Source: Prunella strophiata (taxonomy: Eukaryota > Chordata > Aves > Passeriformes > Prunellidae). From it: a DNA stretch of 64,000 nt. A program made the position numbers and the translations under genes. This document shows, piece by piece, positions 12,026-24,099 of the stretch (positions within the stretch are counted from its first letter, which is position 1; each line of letters begins with the position of its first letter). The stretch is taken from contig JAZBQD010000034.1 in NCBI GenBank assembly GCA_036583965.1, positions 6,655,476-6,719,475 of the forward strand, read 5' to 3'. Below the pieces are notes generated by a model. The model had not been told where the DNA came from, did no database searches, and saw only the letters and a program-made list of their open reading frames with translations.

Positions 12026-12481
12026 CCTGCCAGGATGCCTGTGGGCACACACCAGGGAACAAGCACCTGAGGGACTGAGACCTGCCCCCCAAACCCCTCC
12101 TGGGGAGCAGCCACCAGGGCAGGAGAGGTGCTGGTGGGGACAGTCCCCTCTGCTGAGCTGGGCTGGTGAGCAAACACCAGACTCCACACTGCACTCCTGG
12201 GCACAGGCTCCCTGAGGACACGGCATGGGAGGACAAGGGTGAGCTCCAGGCAGAGGAGGAGGCTGTAGGTGTGCCTGGGGACCCCAGGAGCCTGTCCTGG
12301 GCATGGCTGGAGGCTCCACTGCTTGTGCTTGGAGTCCAAGAGTAACCCATGGCACGACCACAGTGTCTCCCTCCTTGTGCCAGGGCCTGTGGGCAGCTCC
12401 AGAGCAGACAGACAACCCACCTCCCCCCCAAGCACCAAGGGGGCTGGGACAGGGGCTGGGACAGGGGCTGACATCCCTTAC

Positions 12482-12555
12482 CTGTGGCTGTGTCCCTGGG
12501 GATGCTGCCTCTGCACTCTCATCTTGACACTGCCAGACCTTTGCCTCCTGCAGTA
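12482..12555 (-). other. CDHR2: CDHR2 5' noncoding exon (putative)
   Basis: A strong minus-strand donor (CCACAG|GTAAGGG) ends at 12482, and the coding exon 11980-12038 has an acceptor at 12038/12039 (CCCACAG|GCATCC). An upstream noncoding exon is therefore expected here. Its 5' limit is a guess; no TATA box is seen, but an HNF1-like and a forkhead-like site lie at its upstream edge. Confidence 0.45.
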
Positions 12556-12577
12556 AACACATTCATCAATCATTAAC
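12553..12577 (-). promoter_or_regulatory. Forkhead and HNF1-like sites at the CDHR2 5' end
   Basis: On the plus strand 12565-12577 reads ATCAATCATTAAC; its complement GTTAATGATTGAT matches the HNF1 palindrome GTTAATNATTAAC at 10 of 12 specified bases. The forkhead-like heptamer GTAAACA lies at 12553-12559. HNF1 and FOXA factors drive genes of enterocytes, kidney proximal tubule and liver, which is where CDHR2 is expressed, so the placement is sensible. This is motif evidence only. Confidence 0.45.
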
Positions 12578-12589
12578 TGCAATTAAGGA

Positions 12590-13478
12590 GTGAGAAATCC
12601 CTCTTCTGTCTTCCGTATTCCTTGTTCTCATCCCACAGCTCCCACCCAGCTCAGCTCCAGGCTCACTCCCCAAAACCAAGCCCCCAGCTCTCCATACTGG
12701 GTGCTGTCCCTCAGGGTTCAGTCACCCCAGCCTGCATCCATGGGAGATCCCAGAAGGGGTGTGGGGCCTGCAGGGGTGCAGAGGGATCCCAAACCACCCA
12801 GGAGAACAAAGGGGGGCTAGGGAAATGCCCTGCATCCCCTGGGCTGGGGACACTGGGGTCCTACCAGGACAGGGGCTGGGCACCAACCCTGTGGTGTGGC
12901 CACTGGGGCGGGTGCCTGGGGCCCTCTGCACCCCCTGCCACCCACTCCCCTCCCCAGGGGCTTGGCCCAGCCTCCCTGACCTACTTCAGACCCGCTAGGG
13001 ACAAGGGTGGATTGTCCAGCTCTGCTCAGGCAGAAAGGGGCTGGGAGGTGGTGGTGGGGGGGCATGGCCAGCCTGTTGGACCCCTGCATCCCTGGCCCTA
13101 TTCCCTGGGGAACCCACAGGGCCTGGATACTGGAGAAACTTCGGAGTCTCCCCAGACACTCAGCCTGCTCTGAGGTTCCCATCTCACCCCACACCTGGGT
13201 CAGAGAACCCCCAGAGAAGGGGCCACAGGGGACAGACTGTGACCACCCCTTAGCAAACCTCTCCTGAGCTGGTCCAGGACCACCCCAGCTCCTGCAAAGG
13301 CTGCTCCAGGACATCCTCACAGACACCCCACGAGCTGCCTGGGGTTACCCCAGGGCTGTCCCGGGTTGCTCCCCCGAGATTCCTGGGGCTGGTGCTGAAC
13401 ACTGTTCTGCAAACTGACCCTTGCTGTCCTGGGGCACTTCCACACCTCCCAGGGCTGTCCTGAGGCATCCACAACCTC
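12590..13478. other. Intergenic spacer between CDHR2 and RNF44; nothing recognised
   Basis: GC-rich, low-complexity-leaning DNA rich in CCCAG and CTGGG words. No exon with splice sites, RNA gene or full repeat was recognised before the CR1 copy that follows. Confidence 0.5.
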
Positions 13479-13763
13479 CTGAAAGGAGGCTGTAGCCAGG
13501 TGGGAATCGACCTCTTCCCCCTGGCAACCAGTGAAGGTTTAGGTTGGACATCAGGAAGAATTCCTTCGCGGAAAGGTTTGCCAGGCATTGGAATGGGCTC
13601 CAGGGAGGCGGCGGAGTCACCGTCCCTGGAGATGTTTAAGGAAAGACTGGATGCGGCACTTAGTGCCACGGTCTGGTTGACATGGTGGTGTTGGGTCACA
13701 GGTTGGGCTGCATGAGCTCAGAGATCTTTTCCAACCTGATTGATTCTGTGATTCTCTGATCGT
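13479..13763 (+). mobile_element. CR1 non-LTR retrotransposon, 3' fragment
   Basis: The segment starts CTGAAAGGAGGCTGTAGCCA and runs through GGTTTAGGTTGGACATCAGG, GGCATTGGAATGGGCTCCAG, a GTCACCGTCCCTGGAG block and TTTTCCAACCTGATTGATTC, ending in the short direct repeat ATTCTGTGATTCTCTGAT. This order is that of the CR1 3' end, and the tandem octamer end is its hallmark. About 50 bases after the first block appear to be missing relative to the usual consensus. It is a dead, 5'-truncated copy without coding capacity, on the plus strand. Confidence 0.88.
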
Positions 13764-13769
13764 GCCCAG

Positions 13770-14690
13770 CGCAGTTCCGGCGGTGTGGGTGCGCTGCCGC
13801 TCGGAGCATTACGGCCGCAGCGCTCCGCAGTTCGGCTGCGCCGCTCTTGGGGTCATTACGGCAGGAGGCGGCGGGCGCGCCCATCGGCGCCGCGCGGGGG
13901 GGGAGGCGGTGCTGCGCGGGGGAGGGGGGGGCAGCGCGGCGCGGCCGGTTCCATCGGCGCGGCGGGCGCGGGGGCGCCATGAGGCGGGGCTGAGGCCGGA
14001 GCGGGAGCGGCACCGGGACTGGCACCGGCACCGGGACGGACACGGAGCCCGGCGGGCCCGGCCGCCGCGCCATGCGAGCGGGCTGAGGGGCGGGCAGCGC
14101 CGGGGCACGGCAACCGAGCGCCGGGGGCGCGCCTCCCGAAGGTACGGGGCGCGGCGGCGGCCGCAGGCCCGGGCTGTGCGGGGCAGGGCCGGGGCACCAG
14201 GGGGAGGCGGCGGGCAGGGCCCGGGGCTGGGGGAAGGGGGAGGGCAGCCCCGGGGCAGCGGGACGGGGAGGGCGGCGGGCAGGGCCCGGAGCGATGGGGC
14301 GGATGCAGGGCTGCGGGGCCCGGTGCGGCGGGCGGAGGAGCGAGCGCGGCCCGGTGCGGCGGGGGCGGCCGGGCCGGGCCCGGTGCGCGGAGGGGGCGGA
14401 TGGCCGGCGCGGGCGGGGGTGGCGGCTGCCGGGGCATTGGGGTTCGGGGAAGCGGCCGTGAAGCGCAGCCAGGCCCGGTGCAGCCGCAGGGCGGTGGGAG
14501 GAGCCCCCGCTGCTGGGGGAGCCCCGCGGGGACAGCGGGGGCAGCGGGGAGGGAGCCGGAGCCGGAGCGCTGCTGCCCGGGGGGTGTCCGAGCCTGCCCC
14601 GGCCGGAGCCCCTTCCAGGGGTCTCCCGCGACCCCGGCCGGGCGGGAGTCAGGGGCTTCTGCTGAGGCTGATGTCTGGCTTCAGTTAGGG
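13770..14690 (+). promoter_or_regulatory. CpG island 1, candidate distal RNF44 promoter and first exon
   Basis: Extremely CpG-dense sequence with many GGGCGG-type boxes begins right after the CR1 copy and fades near 14.7 kb. A possible noncoding first exon ends at 14141 (TCCCGAAG|GTACGG). The nearest plus-strand gene is RNF44, whose first coding exon starts at 25862 with an acceptor, so a 5' noncoding exon must lie upstream. Whether this island or the one at 22.5-24.1 kb supplies it cannot be decided from sequence. Long open frames here on both strands are products of GC composition. Confidence 0.5.
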
Positions 14691-14699
14691 GCTTTTGAC

Positions 14700-17600
14700 C
14701 GGCTGTGTCCTCGTCCCCCTTGGCACCTCGCGGTGTCCCGTCCGCCGTTCCCCCGGACCCGGTAAACTGTGCCAGCTCGGGACAAGCTCCGGTGTGGGAT
14801 AGGGGACGGGAGGGGAAGTGGTGAAACTCTTCGGAAAGTTGTCCCTGGGGAGGAGGTAGGAAACAAATCCGAGGTGACAGGGTGGGGGTAGTGGCACCCG
14901 GGGTGGTGGCAGTGGCACAAGCCGTGCCGCCGGCCCGGCAGGATCTGTGCCTGCAGCGTGGGCTGTGTGTGGGGCCCGTGGCAGCCCTGTCCCACGGAGG
15001 ACGTGTGGGACCGCGTTGTGGGCACCTGGCATGCACTCTAGGGTTTGCTCTCCCGGGCAGGAGTTGAGCTCTGTAGCTAGGTAGGTGCTGTTTCTCCGTC
15101 TGGGGACAGCCCCTCTTCCCAGGAGCGTGGCTCTGTTTTGTGCTGGTACCTTGTCCACCAGCTCTGCACCGGCCCCGTGCTCCAGCACAGCTGGCTGTGT
15201 GTGCCTGCAGCTCCAGACATCATCCCTGTGCTTGCCTTCTGGCTGTCCTGTTCCAGTGCTTTGCTCTGTCCCTCTGTCACCTGCGCCCATGTCGGCTCTG
15301 ATGGCCCAGGACCTCGAGGCCCCCCTCGAGGTGGGGTCTTGTGCCCCGGGGAGGCACAGCAGGGCAGAGCCCGGCGGGGCAGGTGGGTCCCCGGGGCCGG
15401 GCAGGAGCCCCGGGAGGAGGAGCAGCTGTCGGAGGAGAGCCGGCTGCGTCTGATGTCACTGCGGTGCATGGTGGGTAATTATGCACGTTGCAATGAAAAT
15501 AATAAGGCCGGCTCCATAGTGGTGTCTAAAAATACTGCTAATGCGGAGTGCCTGCTGGGCGCCTTTGTTTGTCACCTTTGGGTGTCTGCTCTGGGGCTGG
15601 CCGGGTGGTGTCACACCCCTCGAGCAGTGGGTTGGGTTTGGCAGGTGAAATGTGTCCCCTCCATTCCCCCTGCACTGGGACACGGTGTTGGCATGGGAGG
15701 TGAGGCAGAAGGCACCTGTGTGTGTTTGGGAGGCTCCAGTGCCACCTCCCTGCACACAGCCATGCAGAGAGTCTCAGTGGGATGGCAAAGCTTTGTTCCT
15801 CTAGCCTTGCTTGGAGCTAGGCACTCTCCAAGTGGTGGACAGAAATCTGTCCTGATATCCCCTGGCAAGTTCCAGCTGGTTTCGAGTACAGATCAGGATT
15901 TGGGCCCTGGTGGTGTGGTCTGTCCATCACTGGCATTGTGTGGCCAGGGCAGAGCTCACTGGAGCTGGGGCTGTTGGACCTTCCCTCTGTGGCTGCCACC
16001 ATGGTGTGTCCTGGCACTGATGGGCTCAGACTGGCAACTTGCTGCTTTCTGGCTGAGCAAAGGTGGGAGGGAGGAAGGGATATGCACCTGGAACAGAGGG
16101 AAGTGATGTGGTAGATGCTGGGGGGCACCTGGGTGCTGGCCAAGGGCTGCCCAGCACTCTGATGTCCACTCTGGACTCTGCCTGGATGCTCTCGGTGCAG
16201 CTCTGGCTGCTGCTGTGGTCCCTCCATCTGCTGCCAGGCTTTGGAAGCTCCTGCTGAAGTGGAGGGAGAGGCTTGCAGGGGTGGTGAGAGCCATCTGGAG
16301 CCTCCTGGCCTGGCAGGCTAGGCAGGGGGAAGGTGCTGTGTGGCAGGGCAGCAGCAGAGGGCTGGGGAGGGCAGGAAACGCTGAGCCCGTGTGCCTGGCT
16401 CTCAGCAACGAGTCTCTCCCGCTTTGTGTGCAGGGAGGTCAGAGGGTGGTGGCTGCTCTTGGTTCCCAGCTGGTGCTTGTGGTGGGCTGTGACTCCAGCT
16501 GTCAGCTGTGGGAGCTGAGCCTTGTCCCTCTTCACTGTGGAGCAAACAGGGAGGTGTCACCCTGCTGGCATGCTGGGCTGCTTTGCCTTCAGGGTCATGG
16601 CTGTGTTCCTTGGGCCCTTCACTGGAGAGAGTGTCGCTGCTGCCTCTGTTCTTGCCAGGTGCTCACTCTGACCTCTGCAGCCACACATGGCAGTGGTGTT
16701 CCCCTGAGCAGTGAAACACACTGTCCCTACCTGCTGGGCTGTGTGGCTCCCTTTGGTGAGTGAGGAGCAAGGAATAGGGGTAGGAGATCTTGTGAATCCC
16801 ATTGATCCACACCATGGAAGCTGTGTGTTTGCATCTGCCTGTCCAGGACCAGGGCCCTGTGAGGGGAATTGATCAAGCTGTAAAACCTAGAGCCAGCTAA
16901 TGAAATAGGGACTATAGATTTTTATTTTAAATGGAAGAGAGTTTAGGAGAGATTTAATTATCCTTGGTTTATGGACCTGTTAGAGGAATGAAATAACAGC
17001 TGGCAGGTAAGGGCTGGGCTTCAGGTTGCAGCACTTTTCTCCCAGGTTGTCTGCAGAACTGCCCAAGTGCTGCCACCCAAGAGAGAGTGGGGAATGATGT
17101 AAAGTCACTCAGAGCAGAGTTAGACAGGGTGAAGTCCTGCTTATTCTGCTGGGTGTCCTTGCTTCCTGCTGGGAGTATGTGTGCTGAAATAGCAGAGGGG
17201 CTGGCCCTGAGCAATTGGGGCTGGTGTAAGAACATCTGTCCTTGGTCCCTGGGGCTTGGTGTGGGCCAGTCCTTGTGCTAGTGGATAGCAGAGAGTTCAG
17301 GAGTTCTGTACTCCCTGGGCTGTCTCCCTCTAGGTGTCATTTTCCTGGGGCTGTGGGCACTGAGCTCTCACTGACGCTCGTGTACCTGCGCAGTGTGTGG
17401 AGTTTGTAAAGGAGAGCTGCAGAGCGCTGGGATTTGCTGGGCTCAGCTGTGTGTTGGACACAAGCTGTAACGCTGTCACTACAGCCACTCCTCCTGTGTG
17501 CATCCACTCCACTGTCACGTGAGGCCAGCCTCGGGGCACGGCTCGGGAGGTGGTGGTGGCAGGCAGCACGGCGCTGGTTTTCAGCAGAAAAGACTGGCTT

Positions 17601-20600
17601 CTGGATGCTTTTGGGGTTTTCACCTCTTTTTTGAGGAGCTGGGGCACAACATTTTCCCACCACCCCTTGGCTCCCTGCTTGGACCAGTCTGGAGAAACAT
17701 GGTTTATTACCTGCTGTGTGTGGGTAATTAGTTAGCCAAGGGGTTTGTGTACCCACCTTGCAGGCACAGCCTGTAGGGTGCCAGTCTGATGTGTCCAGAG
17801 GCTGATAAAACATCCAAGGAAGCTGCTGGTGCTGGGGAGCTCTCCCCGAGCCCTCTGACATTGATGCAGGAACTTGGGAGAGCCAAGCCCTGAGCCCTGC
17901 GGTCATGGAGCTCCTTGAGGATGTTACGTGGCTCCCTGAGACAGGTCAGTTCCAGAGGGGAGCAGTGTGGATCTGTGCTGTCAGCTCACAAGGGTGTTGG
18001 GAGAAGCCAGCCTGCTGACTCTCTGGGCAGCAGAGCTGCACCATGGTGCTTATCCTTTCCTCCACCCTTGCACTTGCAAATCCTCAGCGTTTCAGGGCAG
18101 GAGCTGTTTCCTGGAGGGCACAAGTAGATCATAGGTCCCATGTCCAGTGTGGCATATCTGGGTTTTGTGGAGTGGGGTGGTTTGGGAGGGCTCCACACTT
18201 TGCTCTGTGCATGGCAGAGGGTGAAGTTGAGCAATGTCCCCAATGAGCAGTGCTCGTTTCAGGCTTTGGGAGTATTATTTTCTAGCTGCAGGCTGGTCCC
18301 TAGAGACCTGCTCTCACTGGCTTCAGAGCTGTAATTCTGGGTCTTCCTTGGCTACCCTGGAAAGCAGGATGAAGGCTTTTAGCTCAACCATGCAGAGCAG
18401 AGGACTGGCCTGCAGTGTGTTAGGAGGTGCTTTCTCTCAGGTGAGCCTGTGTCTTGGTGATCCAGGCCTCTGGCACCTCTCACTGTTGCCCCTGGGAAGG
18501 GAGCGCCCATGTTCTGGTCCTTCTTCCCCCAGGCCTGGCAATGCTGAGGTGTGGTCCCCTCTGGCAGGTTGTCTTTTCCCTGCTGTGCTGGTGGGGCTCC
18601 GTAGCTGCATTAGCATTTTGAAACAAGTGTCTTAGTTGGTTTTCTCTCCATGCCTGTGCTTTGGGAAAGTGGCGAACAATAAAAATCTGCCGTTGAGAGC
18701 TGTAGCAGAGGTCAGGCAGCTCCTGTGCCCCAGGCTGCTCTCTTGTCACCGCAGTTGTGCTTTGTGTGCGGGGGCTGTCAGCTTGAAAGTCGTGTTTTTG
18801 CTCTTAAAACCAACCTCAGGCACTGGTGTGGGGTTCTCTGAGTGATGTACGGGGACATATTGCAGCAAACCTCCTTTGCACTGAGGGTAGTGGTCACTCC
18901 CTGTTTCAGTGCATCTTGTAACCAACCTCTTGGCAAATTTTTAATCAAGGACAAAGGAGGGTAAATGGTTGCTGAAAATCATGAGTTTCTCTGAGCTCCT
19001 TTCTGAAAATGATCGTTGCAGGTTGTCGGTGTCCCTGCAGGCTTCTTAAAATGCAAAACAAACCACCCAGCCCAACTTCCTGACTGTCACCAGCGCTTTC
19101 AAGAGACGCTTCAGTTTGCTGAGTGGTAACAAAACTGCTCTTTGCCATCCACCAGCTCCTGGCTCTGCCTGTATCCCTTTGCAGGAGCTGCTCTGACCAA
19201 GCACAGTGGAGAGCAGTGAGGAAGGTGTCTGGAGCCTGGCCCCTCCTGTCCTCAGCCACTCACTTGGCAGATGCCATTAACACTGTCCACAGCATGTAGA
19301 CAGCACGCTGGACTCAGAGGGATGCTTGTGGAGAGGTGACAGATGAGTTGGGGACTCCAGGGATGCTGTGTGGGGAAGGGAAAGAGGGGTGATCCCTCCT
19401 CCCTGAGCTGGCTCTGTCCTAGGAGAGACTGGGTCTGGTTTAGGAAAGGGCTGTCTGAAATGAGAACTAAAAGTGAAAGGCAGAGGAGTATGGAGTCCTG
19501 AAGAGCAGTGTCTTGAGTAGGAAGGAAAGGAAGGACCAGGGAGGCTACCTAGGCAGCAGATTGGGATGGACATGGTGGCATTTGCTCTTTTCCTCCCACC
19601 CATGTGCAACTGAGCTGTGGAAGTGGCTGCTGCAAGATGCCTGGGCAGAGGTGTGTGTAGTTCAGCATGCTTCTGTTCAGGGGAGAAGAGGCCACCCAGG
19701 AGAGAGGAGGACACAACCCATTCCTTGATGCTGCTGAGCTACAGAGGTGGCCAAGCTGGACCCAGTTGCTGCACCTGCAGCCTTCTGGTCATGCTATTCA
19801 GGTCGTGCTGGTGTTTCTAGGGCAAATGAAGGAAGGTGGAGATCTCTGCAGATTATTTACCCTGTCCTAAGGAAATGAAGGCTTGTTGCAAGCTTACTGT
19901 TTATCTGTGTTCACTGTGCTTTGAACTTGCTGGATGGTGTCAGTTGGGGTAGGTGGCAGGTGTGGATGCTGCCTCTGAGGTCTTGGCTTGCTACAGGCTC
20001 TGCCTCTCGGGGAGGAAGGTGCTGCTAGTTCTCCCTCTGCAGTGCAGCTCAGCCATGCTATTAGACATCAGAGAATCCACGTGGGAGAGATCGACAGGAA
20101 ACTGGGCGTTATCAGTTCCGCTGCCTGTGCAGCTACTCGCTCCTCATGTCAGCATCCTCCACGTGTGTGTGGCTGGAGGCGTTTGATGGGAGTGCTGTCA
20201 GCCCGGGGGTGGGAGTGGGTGGTGTGTGATCACGGCGGAGGCGTCCTGCCTCCACTGCCAGTGAACTCAGCTCCACCGGCTGTGTGGAGCAGGGAGGGAG
20301 CTCCTTGCTCTCCCATCGCCACAGTGGAGAAGCGCTTCACCCTGCTGATGTTGGGGTGTCCCATGTCCTCTGGTGCTTGTGTTGGGCCTTGGGTATGGTA
20401 GGGACACTCCCACTGCTCCTCCTTCCCTGCAGTCTGAGAGCTTCTGTGTTCTTGGTGCTGGTTTCTTCACGCTTTTTTCTAGGCCCTGGGGAAAAAAGAG
20501 TAGGATCTGGGGCCTCTTTGTCTCCCTGGACGTGTGTGAGAGGCCTGGAGAATGTGGAGGTGAAGCACTGGCACGCTGAATGTCGGGGAGAGCACAGGGC

Positions 20601-22120
20601 AGACCAAGCCTCCAGTGGGAAATGTGCTCTCACCACTGGATCACCCTGGTTAATCCTGTGTCAGACCTGACCTATATATGGGGCTAGGGAGGTGGCATGT
20701 CTGTGGCAGCAGATGGTCTCTTAAAGAGCCTGGGCTCAGGGAGACTTCGTCCTGCTGGCCCCTGGCTATCCTGAAGGAAAGGATGGGCCACCTGTCGGCT
20801 GTAGAGCATCCAGTTTCAGCCTGAGCAGCCCCCGTAGGTAGAGAGCTTTCTAAAGCTGACAGGCTGTCCCACTCACCAGGGGTGTCACAGGTCTCTGTGG
20901 CTGGACTGGGATCCCTTGTCCAGGGCCAGAAATGTTGACCAGTCTTGCTGTAGCAGTCTGGGTCACTCACATGGCTTTTCAGGCAGAGCTCTCTACTTAG
21001 AGCAGTGTGATGCTGGTGTCTGTGTGCATGGCTGTGTCCCTGACACAGTGTGAGCAGAGCTGTTTCCACACGCTCTGATCCTGTGGCTGGAAGTGTGGTG
21101 CCCCATCCTCACTGGGCACAGCCGTGTGCAGTGTGGCTGTGCCAGGGGAATGATCCAGCCTGGCTGGGCAGGGAGCGTGAGCAGCGTGTGAGCTGTGTTC
21201 CATCGATGGCTTCTCCTGATGCCGTCCTAAGGACATCGATAGCTGCTGCCCACGGGGGAGCTGGTGATGCTGGAGGGAGTGTCTGCACAGATATCCACCA
21301 TCTGTGGCCTCTGCTGAGGATCAGACTGGGTCCTGGCAGTCCTCTGAAGGTGCAGTGCTACCTCTGCCCACAAACAATGGCAAGGTCAAAGGACCAAGTG
21401 CTGTTTTCCTTCTCTTCCCTGTAGTCCCCAGCTCCTGAAGCAAAGAGGCTGTAATGGAACAGACCTGGAGGGTGGTTGTTCAGGTTTGGGCTGATTCAGT
21501 CCTTTGGCTCTTCCTGCTGGAGTTCTTGCCTGAGTGCGTGGCTCTGATACCATCACAGGTCTGCCTTGCTGTGCTGCCTTCCTGTCCTGTGTGTCCCCTA
21601 CCATGGGGAACAGAAGCAGTTGGCCGTGGTACTACTGACAGTCATGAGAGAGGGATCTTGCCCCAGAATGCTCTATGTCCTGGAGGATCCTCGAGCCTGG
21701 TGTAGTTCCTCCTGCACGCCTGGATTTGGGGTGTAGAGGTGAGAGCCTCGAGAGGGGCCTGAAGGGACTTGGGCACAGGGCTGGAATTGGGCAAAGCTGA
21801 ATCCGACTGCTGATCACAACAACGAGCCACTGAATTGTTAAATCGTCAGCCTGAGGTTTTCTTTGAAAGGGGTGATGCTACAAATTAATTAGCTCCCTTT
21901 TGGTTGTTAGCACTTTAAAGCCCAGCTGTCAGGGGAGGGCTGGTTTATAGGCATTACATCAGGGCTGCCGGCTGGCTCGCTCGCCTACCTGGGAATTTCT
22001 AAGTGTGCGTTGTAACCGGGGGAAATTTGCCTCGGATGCAGCATCTGGCGCTCAGTGAAGCTGCTGCGATGTGCAGTCCTGAGCACGGGGATTTGACTGG
22101 TGCCTGAGCAGTGCTGCTGG
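14700..22120 (+). other. Putative RNF44 first-intron sequence; no gene recognised
   Basis: About 7.4 kb of moderately GC-rich DNA with no exon chain, no recognisable protein motif and no RNA gene that I could identify on either strand. Open frames here are short or lack homology. It is read as intron if CpG island 1 is the RNF44 promoter, and as intergenic otherwise. Confidence 0.45.
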
Positions 22121-22126
22121 GGCACA

Positions 22127-22318
22127 CGGGGAGCCGGTGGCTCGGCCTCTCGGTGTGCAGCTCCCGGGGAGCCGGTGGCTCGGCCTCTCGGTGTGCAGCT
22201 CCCGGGGAGCCGGTGGCTCGGCCTCTCGGTGTGCAGCTCCCGGGGAGCCGGTGGCTCAGCCTCTCCGTGTGCAGCTCCCGGGGAGCCGGTGGCTCTGCCT
22301 CTCGGTGTCCAGCGTTAG
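22127..22318. repeat. 38-bp minisatellite, five copies
   Basis: The word GAGCCGGTGGCTC recurs at 22131, 22169, 22207, 22245 and 22283, exactly 38 bases apart, followed each time by a GCCTCTCGGTGTGCAGCTCC-like half. The first three copies are identical or nearly so and the last two carry a few substitutions (TCAGCC, TCTGCC, CTCCGTG, GTCCAGC). The unit is not a multiple of three and no gene reads through it. Confidence 0.9.
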
Positions 22319-22479
22319 CCACCAGCCGGGTGACGTGCTCAGGTGAGCTGCAGGTGTGCAGGAGATGGTCCGAGTAGTTCCTGCATCTTGCTTAATTGAT
22401 GTGAGAGAATAGGAGGCTTTTCTGAAGCAAAAGGGGCTTTTCTGGTGTGTAAAAGTTTGAACTGGCTACAGATGCTCTG

Positions 22480-24080
22480 GGAGAGCTGTCGGTGCGGGCC
22501 AAGGCTTCGATGTCCTTAGCGGGAGGGGAGTAACTCCTCCATGCTCCCGTCCGAGCGCGGAAGGTGCTGGGGAGCTGAGCCGCTGCTGCCCCACCCCCGG
22601 GTGTTTCTGCCCACCAGCACAGAAGCACGGCGCACACCGGGCTGCCGTCCCCGCGGCCCACCGGCCCCACGGAGCTGCCAGCCCGGTGAGCAGTGGCCCG
22701 GGAGTGATGCGGGGGCACAGCCGCAGGTACGATGCCACCAGCCTTAAGGCCTGTCCCAGCGGGGCGAGGTGGCCGGTGGCGGCAGCAGGCCGCTCGAGAA
22801 GGGCGGAGGGTGCCCGTTCCCCTCCGTTCTGGGCCCAGCTCGGTGGCAGCGGGCGGGGGTCGCTGCCCCGCGTGGCGGCCCCGCGCTCCAAGATGGCTGC
22901 GGACCGTGACACGCCTGGTCACGTGGGACGCGCGCGCGCCGCGCCGCCCCCCCCCCCCCCCCCGGTGCCCCCGGCCGCCCCCTCCTCCCCCCCGCGCCAG
23001 GCGCGCGCGCCCCCGGTGCCCCGAGCGCTGTGACCCGGTCCGGTGCGTCCCGCTGCTTCTTAAAGGGACAGGCACCCCCGCGCGCCCCGGCCCGCCGCGG
23101 CCGCCCCGCGCCGCGGAAAACAAAGAGGCACCGGAAACAGCGGCGGCGGGGAGGGGGCCGGCCCGGCGGGAGGCGGGCGGGAGGGAGGGAGGGGAGGGCC
23201 GGCGGCGGGCCGGCGGGGGGGGGCAGGCCCGGGCCCGGCGTCGGCGAACAAAGAGCGGCGGGAGGGAGGGGGCGGGGGCGCCGCAGCGGCACCGGAGCGG
23301 CGGCCCAGGCCATCGGTGCAGGTACGTGCGGGCCGGGGGGGGGCGGGAGCGGGGCGGGGGCGGGGGCCGTCCCCCGGACCCCCGACGGCACCTGCCCCGG
23401 GCGGCGGCGGCGGGGTCCGGCGGCCGCCTTTGTTATTGCTTTTGTTTGGCGCCGAGCACATGGCCCCGGAGCGGCCGCTCTTAAAGCCACAGATCCGCAC
23501 CGGCAGGGCTCCGCGGCGGGGGGCGCGGGCTGGGGTGCGCTCCCGGCTGCCGGTGGCCGCGGTGTCCTCCCCGGGGTGCTGCCCGGTGCGGCGCTCCGTC
23601 GGTGCGCTCCGGGATGTGCTGCTCGCCCCGCCGTGCGCCGTCCCTGTCCCGGACACCGAGGGTCGGGTTCGGGTCGGGGCTGGGTGTGGGGTTGGGAGTC
23701 GGGGTCGGCCTTCCGAAGGGGCTGCCGGTGCGGCGGGGCCACAATGACCCCGCTCTGGCGGGAGCTGGCGGCGCCCGTGTGGGAACGGTGGGGAAGGGGC
23801 TACGGGAGAGCTCGGGGTGCCGGGACGGAGCCGGCGGTGGGTGGCAGCGGGGTGGCAGGACCCCCGGGGCGGGCGGCTCCCCCGGCAGCCCCGGAGCCCG
23901 GCTCTGCCCGAGCAGATGGCACCGGGCGTGAGCGCTGGCGCGCTGCTAACTTTGTTCTCGGCGGGGCTCGGGAGCCGCCTCCCCCCGCCCCTCCGAGGGG
24001 CTGCGGGACCGCGATCCCCTTCGTTTCGGTGCCGCGGTGGCCTCCGCGGGGTCACGGTCACCCTGCTCGGCGTGGCCGCT
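22480..24080 (+). promoter_or_regulatory. CpG island 2, candidate proximal RNF44 promoter and first exon
   Basis: The strongest CpG island of the RNF44 region. It contains an E-box CACGTG at 22920-22925, a YY1-like AAGATGGCTGC at 22890-22900, many GC boxes and a run of 17 C at 22947-22963. A plausible noncoding exon ends at 23321 with donor GGTGCAG|GTACGTG, 2.5 kb before the first coding exon. It may be the main promoter or an alternative to the island at 13.8-14.7 kb. Long open frames on both strands are composition artefacts. Confidence 0.55.
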
Positions 24081-24099
24081 GGCTCCCAGCCACGGGTGC

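Noticed and set aside
10999..12474. 491-codon minus-strand open frame at the CDHR2 5' end
   Set aside because: It reads through true CDHR2 exons and their introns; the exons inside it have proper acceptors and donors and account for all conserved sequence.
13696..15036. 446-codon minus-strand open frame over CpG island 1
   Set aside because: Its translation is Arg/Pro/Ala/Gly-rich with no domain or codon pattern of a real protein. GC-rich DNA lacks stop codons by chance, and part of it runs through the CR1 copy.
22888..23035. Possible protein start MAADRDTPGHVGRARA in CpG island 2
   Set aside because: The ATG is part of a YY1-type motif and the frame quickly becomes a Pro run encoded by the C17 tract; no splice partner or homology was seen.
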